A DNA stretch of 5,506 nt from Treponema sp. (GTDB lineage: Bacteria > Spirochaetota > Spirochaetia > Treponematales > Breznakiellaceae), in the NCBI GenBank assembly GCA_031255815.1, contig JAIRRU010000020.1, positions 1-5,506 of the forward strand, given 5' to 3'. Positions 1-5,506 of this stretch are shown here, piece by piece (within the stretch, counting starts at the first letter, position 1; each line of letters begins with the position of its first letter). The notes under the pieces are model-generated. The model did no database searches and was not told the DNA's origin. It saw nothing but the letters and a program-made list of their open reading frames with translations. Position numbers and translations under genes: made by a program.

Positions 1-1725
1 CTGGATCCCATCGAACGGCATACCCGTTTCGAGATATTTCTTACCGTCCTGGTTTTTGTCCTGGTCTGCGTGCTGCTCTACATCACCTCCCAGGCCATGG
101 GCAGGGCGGCCCGGACGGCGCGGGAACATTCCAACATGAAAAGCGCCTTTTTAGCCAACATGAGCCACGAGATCCGCACCCCCATGAACGGCATTATCGG
201 TTTTGCGGAACTTGCCCTGGAAAACAGCGATACTACCGATAAAGCCAGGGGGTATCTGGAAAAGATCCGGGACAGCGCCGGGGATCTGCTTTCCCTCCTC
301 AACAACATTCTTGATATTTCCAAGATAGAGGCGGGCAAGGTCAGCCTGGAAAAGATACCCTTCAGGCTCCGCGATGTCTTTACGGCCTGCGAAAACGCCA
401 TCAGCCTGAAGGCGGCTGAAAAAAACATCAGCCTCTACGTGTACGCCGAACCGCTTGTTGAGCGCAAGCTCCTGGGAGACCCCACCAGGCTGCGGCAGAT
501 ACTGCTGAACCTTCTCTCCAACGCGGTAAAATTTACCGACAGGGGGACAGTCAAACTCATAGCCGCCGTGGAAAAAACCCTGCCCGGCAAGACGCTTATC
601 CGCTTCGAGGTAAAAGACTCAGGCATCGGCATGACGGAGGCGCAGATAACCCGTATCTTCAGATCCTTCGAGCAGGGCGACAACAGCACTACCCGCCGGT
701 ATGGGGGAACCGGACTGGGCCTCGCCATCACCAAAAACCTGGTGGAGCTGATGGGCGGAAAACTCAGCGCGGAAAGCGCTCAGGGCATCGGAAGCAGGTT
801 CAGCTTTACCCTCGAATTCGAGCTCTCCGATGAGCCTTACCGGGAGGCGGAAAGCCCCGGGAAAGAAGCGCCCGCCGCCCTAAACCGGAAGGTACTGTTC
901 TCCGGCCGGGTGCTCGTCTGCGAGGACAACCCGATGAACCAGGAAGTTATCCGGGAACATCTGGATCACTTCGGCCTTAAGGCGGATGTCCGGGAGAACG
1001 GGAAACAGGGGCTGGAGGCGGTTCAGGAAAGCGCCGGAGCGAACCGGCCCTACGATCTTATCCTGATGGATATCCACATGCCCGTGATGGACGGGCTGGA
1101 AGCCTCCGCGGAAATAAAACGCCTGGGCTGCGCAAGCCCCATCATCGCCCTTACGGCCAACGTATTAACCCAGGAGACGGATATCTATTACCGCTACGGC
1201 ATCAGCGGCCACCTGGGGAAACCCTTTACCGCCCGGGAACTCCTGAACTGCCTTTTAAAGTACCTCAAACCCCTGGCCCCGCTTCCGGAACCGGAAAGCG
1301 CCCTTGATCCGCCGCGGGAGGCGGGGGCCCAACCCGCCGGAGGGCTTATCGACTATCAGGCGGGGCTCGAGATGACCGGGGGGAACCGGCAGCTTTCCGA
1401 GAAACTCCGCCGGGATTTTTACACCCGGAACCGGGATTTTTTCGGAAAATTCAGCGCCCTCCTGGGGGAGGCCCGGGCCGGAAGCCCCGGGGGGGAAGGC
1501 GGAAACACTATCCTGAACGCCCATCGTATGGTTCACAGCCTCAAGAGCAGCGCCGCTATTATCGGGGCGCAAAAGCTCCGCGCCGCCGCCGGGGAAATGG
1601 AGGCCGCCCTGGCTGCCGGAAAGGCGGCCTGCGGCCGGGAACAGTTAGAAACGCTGCGGGAAACGCTGGAGGCCGTCCTCCTGGCGCTTGAGGCGGAAAG
1701 CGGCGGGGATTCCGGCCCGAAATGA
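1..1725 (+). CDS. Hybrid sensor histidine kinase with receiver and HPt domains (3' part; 5' end outside window)
   Basis: The reading frame is open from base 1, so the gene starts upstream; the first in-frame GTG (base 70) lies inside a membrane helix and is not a credible start. Residues below count from base 1 (574 visible). A hydrophobic helix spans about 10-29. HisKA follows, with the phospho-accepting His56 in a SHEIRTPMNG H-box (codon 166-168). The ATPase domain, about 160-276, has the N-box (Asn174), G1 (DSGIG, 206-210), an F-box and G2 (GGTGLGL, from 235). A receiver domain, about 302-422, has Glu308/Asp309, the phospho-accepting Asp357 (codon 1069-1071), Thr385 and Lys407. A C-terminal HPt domain has His512 in a VHSLKSSA motif (codon 1534-1536). 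This is a BarA/ArcB-like layout: His to Asp to His, then presumably to a separate response regulator not seen here. The sensor part is missing, so the signal is unknown. All phosphorelay residues are present. The stop overlaps the next gene by ATGA. Confidence 0.95.
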   Translation: MDPIERHTRFEIFLTVLVFVLVCVLLYITSQAMGRAARTAREHSNMKSAFLANMSHEIRTPMNGIIGFAELALENSDTTDKARGYLEKIRDSAGDLLSLLNNILDISKIEAGKVSLEKIPFRLRDVFTACENAISLKAAEKNISLYVYAEPLVERKLLGDPTRLRQILLNLLSNAVKFTDRGTVKLIAAVEKTLPGKTLIRFEVKDSGIGMTEAQITRIFRSFEQGDNSTTRRYGGTGLGLAITKNLVELMGGKLSAESAQGIGSRFSFTLEFELSDEPYREAESPGKEAPAALNRKVLFSGRVLVCEDNPMNQEVIREHLDHFGLKADVRENGKQGLEAVQESAGANRPYDLILMDIHMPVMDGLEASAEIKRLGCASPIIALTANVLTQETDIYYRYGISGHLGKPFTARELLNCLLKYLKPLAPLPEPESALDPPREAGAQPAGGLIDYQAGLEMTGGNRQLSEKLRRDFYTRNRDFFGKFSALLGEARAGSPGGEGGNTILNAHRMVHSLKSSAAIIGAQKLRAAAGEMEAALAAGKAACGREQLETLRETLEAVLLALEAESGGDSGPK

Positions 1726-2606
1726 ACCGGAGGGCAGGCCGCAAGGCCCCGGTATTTTTACGGCGCGCGGTTTTCTGCTGCATCGCCCTCCTCCTCTTCC
1801 CCTGCTGCCGCTCCCGGGGCCCCTCAAAGCCTCCCCGGGGAACCGTAAAAGTAGTTTCCTTCAACATCCGGAGCTTCGGGCCGGCAAAAATGGGCAGGCC
1901 CCTGCTGGCGGAAATTCTGGCGGACATAGTGTCCCGGGCCGATATCGCCGCCGTACAGGAACTGAGAAGCCTTGATGCCGGACCGCTGGAACAGTTCATG
2001 GGCGCCCTGGCCGGATACGGCTACGCCCTGGGGCCCCGGGAGGGCCGGGGAACCTACAAGGAACAGTTCCTGGTTATATACGACCGGGAAAAATTCAGCC
2101 TCCTGGGCATGGAGAGCTACCCTGATCCGGAGGATCTCTTTGAGCGGAACCCCCTGGGGCTCTACTTCAAGGCCTCCGGCGGCTTCGATTTCATTCTGAT
2201 AAACAACCACATCAAGCCCGGCGACGCCCCCCGGGAAATAGCCGCCCTGGGGGAAGCGGCAGCCTGGTTCGGCGGACTCTGGGAGGATCCCGATATCGTG
2301 ATCCTGGGCGATCTTAACGCGGACGGGGCTTACTACGACGAGACGGAACTGGCGGGGATCTTCCCCGAAAGCCAATACTCCCTGCTTATCGGCAACGAGC
2401 AGGACACCACCGTGGCGGCGGGCAACAACACCTACGACCGGATCATCATTAGCGCCGCCGCGCGGGAAGACTACTCGGGCCGCTCCGGGGTCTGGCGCTT
2501 CGGGGAACTCCGCGGCGATCTTGAAAGCCTGGGCATCGAGGAACGGGAGATAAGCGATCATTACCCGGTCTGGGCCGAATTTTACAGCGGCCCGGACACC
2601 GACTGA
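1722..2606 (+). CDS. Secreted or lipid-anchored DNase I-family nuclease
   Basis: The product (294 residues) belongs to the endonuclease/exonuclease/phosphatase fold and resembles true DNase I throughout. Visible matches are FNIRSFG (Asn48), QELR (Glu80, Arg82), YKEQF (Glu114), the His163 segment, GDLNAD (Asp197, Asn199), QDTT, TYDRIIIS (Asp239) and ISDHYPV (Asp279, His280). These correspond to the metal-binding, phosphate-binding and catalytic residues of DNase I, so Mg/Ca-dependent cutting of DNA is the likely activity; this rests on remembered family motifs, not a search. The N-terminus has six basic residues, a hydrophobic stretch (about 16-27) and Cys28-Cys29, which suggests export and possibly lipidation. 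The sequence before the cysteines, LLFPCC, is a poor lipobox, so a cleaved secreted protein is also possible. The cysteines of the conserved DNase I disulfide are replaced by Gly202 and Asn236. The start is fixed by the ATGA overlap with the kinase; GGGGAT at 1705-1710 is only a weak ribosome site, so translational coupling is likely. Confidence 0.87.
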   Translation: MNRRAGRKAPVFLRRAVFCCIALLLFPCCRSRGPSKPPRGTVKVVSFNIRSFGPAKMGRPLLAEILADIVSRADIAAVQELRSLDAGPLEQFMGALAGYGYALGPREGRGTYKEQFLVIYDREKFSLLGMESYPDPEDLFERNPLGLYFKASGGFDFILINNHIKPGDAPREIAALGEAAAWFGGLWEDPDIVILGDLNADGAYYDETELAGIFPESQYSLLIGNEQDTTVAAGNNTYDRIIISAAAREDYSGRSGVWRFGELRGDLESLGIEEREISDHYPVWAEFYSGPDTD

Positions 2607-2632
2607 AAAGAAAAATAGGGATCCGCGCTGGT

Positions 2633-2660
2633 TTTAAAAGTAATTGTATTGCCTTATAAT
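2633..2660 (+). promoter_or_regulatory. Putative sigma-70-type promoter of melA
   Basis: A perfect -10 hexamer TATAAT lies at 2655-2660. A weak -35 candidate, TTTAAA, lies at 2633-2638 with a 16-base spacer and 4 of 6 matches to TTGACA. Transcription would start near 2667, giving a leader of about 75 bases. The stretch is clearly more AT-rich than the genes on either side. The poor -35 match would fit a promoter needing an activator, but that is inference. Confidence 0.6.
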
Positions 2661-2674
2661 AAAGTTTATCCGGT

Positions 2675-2712
2675 GAGTTTTTCTCAAACCCGGCCGGGTT
2701 TGAGAAAAACTC
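2675..2712. repeat. Perfect 38-bp palindrome in the melA leader
   Basis: The left arm GAGTTTTTCTCAAACCCGG (2675-2693) is followed with no spacer by its exact reverse complement (2694-2712). The core AAACCCGG/CCGGGTTT (2686-2701) is GC-rich, and each outer part is itself a small inverted repeat (GAG-5 nt-CTC). It begins about 8 bases after the inferred transcription start and ends 16 bases before the ribosome binding site. As DNA it could be an operator for a dimeric or tetrameric regulator. As RNA it would form a stem of about 17 pairs with a GGCC loop. No U-tract follows on either strand, so it is not a classical intrinsic terminator. No second copy was seen in the window. Confidence 0.93.
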
Positions 2713-2728
2713 CTGTAATACCAATAGC

Positions 2729-2734
2729 AAGGAG
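2729..2734 (+). promoter_or_regulatory. Ribosome binding site of melA
   Basis: AAGGAG sits 6 bases before the ATG at 2741, a near-ideal Shine-Dalgarno position. It fixes the melA start. It is the only strong ribosome site visible in the window. Confidence 0.88.
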
Positions 2735-2740
2735 TATTTT

Positions 2741-4075
2741 ATGGCTAAATTCGCGTTTATCGGCGCCGGAAGTTTTGGGTTCACCCGGAAACTCGTTAAC
2801 GACATCCTTTCCTTCGACGCTTTTAAGGACGCCACTATCGCGCTTATGGATATTGACGATACCCGGCTCAGCTATATCACCCGGGCGGTGGAAAAGATAG
2901 TCAAGGCCGGAAACTACGGGGCCAAGATCATAAGCACCAAAAGCCGGGCGGAAGCGCTGGAAGGGGCCGACGGGGTGCTCTGCACTATCCTGAACGGCGA
3001 TGTGGATGTATGGCGTTACGATATCGAGATCCCCAAGGAGTACGGGGTGGATATCAATGTAGGGGATACCCGGGGGCCGGCGGGCATATTCAGGGCCCTC
3101 AGAACCATTCCGGTAATGCTGGATATCTGCAAAGACATTGAAAGATACTGCCCCAAGGCGACCTTCCTCAACTATACCAATCCCATGGCCATGCTCTGCC
3201 GGGCCATGCTGACAAAATACCCCAAACTCCGTATCTCCGGTCTCTGCCACAGCGTCCAGGGTACCGCCGAAATGCTGGCCCGGTGGATAGGGGCGAAGAA
3301 AGAGGAAATCTCCTATACCTGCGCGGGGATAAACCACCAGGCCTTCTACCTGGATTACCGCTGGAAGGGCCAGGACGCCTACCCCCTTATCCGCAAAGCC
3401 CTGGAGGATCCCAAGATCTACAACGAGGAAATAGTGCGGAACGAAATGTTCCTGCTCCTGGATTATTACCCCACCGAATCTTCGGGGCATAACTCGGAAT
3501 ACAACGCCTGGTTCAGGAAACGGCCCGATCTGATCGAAAAATTCTGTATTCACGGAACAGGCTGGAATCCCGGAGTCTACGCCTACATTCTCAAAGAGTA
3601 CCAGAACCGGAAGGGTATCTGGCAGAACGAAATGGAAAACTGGCTGAAGGAACCCGCGGTGGAACTAAAACGGGGGGCCGAATACGCCGCCTATATTTTC
3701 AACGCCATTGCGGGAGACGGCTCCCTCTACAAGTTTAACGGCAACGTCCTTAACCTGGGGCTGATAGACAATCTGCCCGCCGAAGCCTGCGTGGAAGTTC
3801 CGGTGCTGGCCTCTCCCCACGGTCTTGAGGCGGTAAAAGTAGGCCGGCTTCCCAATCAGCTGGCGGCCCTGGTTCACACCAGTTCCATCTGCGAAGAGAT
3901 GGCGGTGGACGGCTCTTTTTCGGGAGACCCCCGCAAGGTTTACCAGGCCGTGGCCTTCGATCCCCTTACTTCCGCGGTGCTGGGAATTCAGGAAATCAAG
4001 GAAATGACGGAGAAGATGCTGCTGCAGAACAAGGATTATCTTCCCCAGTTTTCATCGTTCAAGGGGAAGCTTTAA
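2741..4075 (+). CDS. melA: Alpha-galactosidase, glycoside hydrolase family 4 (MelA-like)
   Basis: The product (444 residues, against about 451 for E. coli MelA) is complete. It would hydrolyse alpha-galactosides such as melibiose in the cytoplasm by the unusual GH4 redox-elimination route, which needs NAD+ and a divalent metal such as Mn2+. An N-terminal Rossmann motif GAGSFGF (8-14) and Asp37 after the second strand would bind [20 protein letters not shown] (108-124), NYTNPMAM (144-151), [11 protein letters not shown] (167-177) and [11 protein letters not shown] (194-204) closely match E. coli MelA as I recall it. Cys169 and His199 are the expected metal ligands. The CHSV signature, rather than CDMP or CNVP, argues against the phospho-glucosidase branches. 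Tyr254 is a candidate general base by analogy with GlvA (inference). It has its own promoter, palindromic leader and ribosome site. No sugar transporter or regulator is in the window, so the physiological substrate is unproven; a related alpha-glycoside is possible. Confidence 0.93.
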   Translation: MAKFAFIGAGSFGFTRKLVNDILSFDAFKDATIALMDIDDTRLSYITRAVEKIVKAGNYGAKIISTKSRAEALEGADGVLCTILNGDVDVWRYDIEIPKEYGVDINVGDTRGPAGIFRALRTIPVMLDICKDIERYCPKATFLNYTNPMAMLCRAMLTKYPKLRISGLCHSVQGTAEMLARWIGAKKEEISYTCAGINHQAFYLDYRWKGQDAYPLIRKALEDPKIYNEEIVRNEMFLLLDYYPTESSGHNSEYNAWFRKRPDLIEKFCIHGTGWNPGVYAYILKEYQNRKGIWQNEMENWLKEPAVELKRGAEYAAYIFNAIAGDGSLYKFNGNVLNLGLIDNLPAEACVEVPVLASPHGLEAVKVGRLPNQLAALVHTSSICEEMAVDGSFSGDPRKVYQAVAFDPLTSAVLGIQEIKEMTEKMLLQNKDYLPQFSSFKGKL

Positions 4076-4093
4076 GAGGCAAAGACAGGCACT

Positions 4094-4112
4094 TTTTGAT
4101 ATACTATCAAAA
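4094..4112. repeat. Small inverted repeat abutting the recG start codon
   Basis: TTTTGATA (4094-4101) and TATCAAAA (4105-4112) are perfect 8-bp arms around a 3-base loop, ending two bases before the recG ATG. The element also contains TATACT (4100-4105), which resembles a -10 box. There is no convincing -35 sequence upstream. It could be a chance AT-rich palindrome, an operator or a weak promoter. It is too AT-rich and lacks a following T-run, so it is not a terminator of melA. Confidence 0.5.
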
Positions 4113-4114
4113 GC

Positions 4115-5506
4115 ATGTTTCTACGGGAACTTGGGGAACCGGTAAGCCGCCTCCGGGGCGCCGGTTCCGCCACAGCCGGGGTTCTGGCAAGGGCGGGGAT
4201 CAATACCGTCTCGGATCTGCTCTGCCGTTACCCCCGGGACTACGAAGACCGGAGCCGCCTTATCCCCCTGGCCCAGTTCGCCAAACACCCCCAGGTGTGC
4301 ACCACCGTTACGGTTCTTTCCCATGAGTGGATCGGTTTCGGCGGGATGCGGACTCTCAAGGTTTACGTAGAGGATGAAAGCGCCAGGGCCGTCCTGGTCT
4401 GCTGGAACCGGAATTTCCTGGAAAAACAACTGGCGGTGGGGGAGCGCTACCGGCTTTGGGGCCGTTTTCATTACAAGTACGGGGAGATTCAGTCCTCCGC
4501 CTTTGAAGTCTCCCCCGCCGGGCCTGCTGCCGGAGAGGGGGCTGGCCCCGGCCCGGAGGCCGATCCGGGCGCGGAAGCCGGCGGAACGGGGAGGGGCGGC
4601 ATCCTTCCGGTATACCCCCTTTCCGCGGGGCTCAACCAGGGCCTGATCCGCCGCCTGGTCAAACGCGCCCTGGACGCTTACGCCCCCTCCCTCGACGAGG
4701 AACTGCCCGAGGCCCTCATCAAAAGGGAAGGGCTCCTGCCGAAAGCCCGGGCGATCCGGAACATTCACTTTCCCGCCGCCATGGAGGATCTGGACAGGGC
4801 CCGGAAAACCCTTATCTGGGGGGAACTCTTTTACCTGGAGCTGATCATCGGGAAAAGGGCGATGGAGCGCAAAAGCGGGGCAGGCCGGGAACAGGCAGCG
4901 CCGAAGCGGCCCCAACCGGCCTCCGCTCAGCCTTTGGCCGGGACTTCCCGCTTAAGCGCCTTGCAGCGGCGGCTGACGGAGCGGCTTCCCTTTGAGCTTA
5001 CCCCCGGCCAAAAGGAGGCGATCGGGGATATCAACCGGGATATGGAGGGCCCCTGGCCCATGGCGCGGCTTCTCCAGGGGGATGTGGGCTCCGGCAAGAC
5101 CCTGGTGTCGTTCCTGGCGGCCCTGGGAGCGGCGGATTCGGGGGGGCAGGCGGCGATCATGGCCCCTACGGAACTGCTGGCCCGGCAGCACGCGGAAAAC
5201 GCGGCGCGGCTTCTGGAACCCCTGGGGCTGCGCCTCTCCTTCCTTACCGGAAACATCAAGGCCGCCGGACGCAAGGAACTGCTCAAAAACCTCGCCGCCG
5301 GTGAAATCGACCTGGTACTGGGAACCCACGCCCTCTTTTCCGAAGATGTGGTCTACCGGGATCTCCGGCTGGTGGTAGTGGACGAACAACACCGCTTCGG
5401 GGTAAGCCAGCGGGGCCTCATCATGGCCAAGGGAAACACCCCGGATCTCCTGATGATGAGCGCCACTCCCATCCCCCGCAGCCTGGCCCTTACGATCTTT
5501 GGGGAT
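4115..5506 (+). CDS. recG: ATP-dependent DNA helicase RecG (5' part; continues past window end)
   Basis: The first 464 codons are visible, of about 680-700 usual for RecG. RecG remodels stalled replication forks and recombination junctions. An N-terminal helical segment, with LLCRYPRDYEDRS around residues 35-48, leads into the OB-fold wedge domain (about 63-135) that splits the fork. The helicase core has TPGQ (296-299), Walker A GDVGSGKT (322-329), PTELLA (from 351), TG (378-379), the RecG-typical DEQHRFGV (423-430) and SATPIPRSLALT (from 449). The second helicase domain lies beyond the window. ATG 4115 is the first start after an in-frame stop (TGA 4097-4099). No Shine-Dalgarno is near; the closest purine run, AAGAGG (4074-4079), is 35 bases away. 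Two low-complexity linkers, about 134-163 (Gly/Ala/Pro/Glu-rich) and 253-280 (Ala/Pro/Gln-rich), are longer than in E. coli RecG. It starts 39 bases after melA with no terminator between, so read-through from melA is possible. Confidence 0.96.
   Translation, partial: MFLRELGEPVSRLRGAGSATAGVLARAGINTVSDLLCRYPRDYEDRSRLIPLAQFAKHPQVCTTVTVLSHEWIGFGGMRTLKVYVEDESARAVLVCWNRNFLEKQLAVGERYRLWGRFHYKYGEIQSSAFEVSPAGPAAGEGAGPGPEADPGAEAGGTGRGGILPVYPLSAGLNQGLIRRLVKRALDAYAPSLDEELPEALIKREGLLPKARAIRNIHFPAAMEDLDRARKTLIWGELFYLELIIGKRAMERKSGAGREQAAPKRPQPASAQPLAGTSRLSALQRRLTERLPFELTPGQKEAIGDINRDMEGPWPMARLLQGDVGSGKTLVSFLAALGAADSGGQAAIMAPTELLARQHAENAARLLEPLGLRLSFLTGNIKAAGRKELLKNLAAGEIDLVLGTHALFSEDVVYRDLRLVVVDEQHRFGVSQRGLIMAKGNTPDLLMMSATPIPRSLALTIFGD

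Noticed and set aside
70..72. GTG at base 70 as the start of the histidine kinase
   Set aside because: The frame is open back to base 1 and the GTG encodes Val24 in the middle of a transmembrane helix, so the gene is truncated by the window edge.
1413..1442. Direct repeat CCGGGATTTTT twice in the kinase gene
   Set aside because: It encodes the similar peptides RRDFY and NRDFF in the HPt domain and is explained by coding sequence and codon bias.
1824..2561. 245-codon open frame on the - strand
   Set aside because: It lies entirely antisense to the DNase I-like gene, whose motifs are unmistakable, and its translation shows no recognisable domain. Long antisense frames are expected in GC-rich genes.
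2686..2701. Palindrome core as a LacI-family operator
   Set aside because: LacI-family sites usually have a central CG step; here the centre is GC (GG/CC), so I do not assign a regulator family.
2675..2712. The palindrome as an intrinsic terminator of the nuclease gene
   Set aside because: No T-run follows the stem on either strand, and it lies downstream of the melA promoter.
2684..3553. 289-codon open frame on the - strand
   Set aside because: It is antisense to melA and runs through the palindrome. It shows no family motifs and is a codon-composition shadow.
4121..4915. 264-codon open frame on the - strand, and short + frames in the same stretch
   Set aside because: The frame starting at 4115 encodes RecG with all expected motifs; these are shadows of it.

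Overview
The window is dense, GC-rich bacterial DNA in which all genes lie on the + strand. From left to right it holds the 3' part of a membrane-bound hybrid histidine kinase, a secreted or lipid-anchored DNase I-type nuclease that overlaps the kinase by ATGA, a 134-base AT-richer regulatory gap, a family-4 alpha-galactosidase (melA) and the 5' two-thirds of the helicase gene recG. Both end genes are cut by the window edges. The host is a Gram-negative or Gram-negative-like bacterium. A high-GC spirochaete (Treponema/Spirochaeta-like gut or sediment lineage) is a plausible guess from overall gene style and the loose lipobox-like signal sequence, but nothing in the window proves this.

Region 1 (1-2606) looks like the end of one transcription unit. 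A transmembrane kinase with HisKA, HATPase, receiver and HPt modules (a complete internal phosphorelay) is translationally coupled to an exported DNase I homologue. That nuclease keeps all the catalytic residues of the animal enzyme family but lacks the cysteines of its structural disulfide. The coupling suggests, without proving, that sensing and extracellular DNA breakdown are linked.

Region 2 (2607-2740) is the regulatory gap ahead of melA. It contains a good -10 box (TATAAT), a perfect 38-bp palindrome with no spacer just downstream of the inferred transcription start, and a strong AAGGAG ribosome binding site. The palindrome is the most striking non-coding element here. It could be an operator, a leader RNA hairpin, or both.

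Region 3 (2741-4075) encodes a complete NAD- and metal-dependent GH4 alpha-galactosidase, which would split melibiose/raffinose-type sugars in the cytoplasm. No transporter or regulator for it is visible in the window.

Region 4 (4076-5506) is a 39-base gap with a small inverted repeat touching the recG start codon, followed by recG. The visible recG part includes the wedge/OB domain and helicase motifs up to the SAT motif. It carries two enlarged low-complexity linkers and has no evident Shine-Dalgarno sequence. I found no RNA genes, mobile elements or CRISPR arrays. No clearly new system is evident; the palindromic leader and the kinase-DNase I pair are the best leads.
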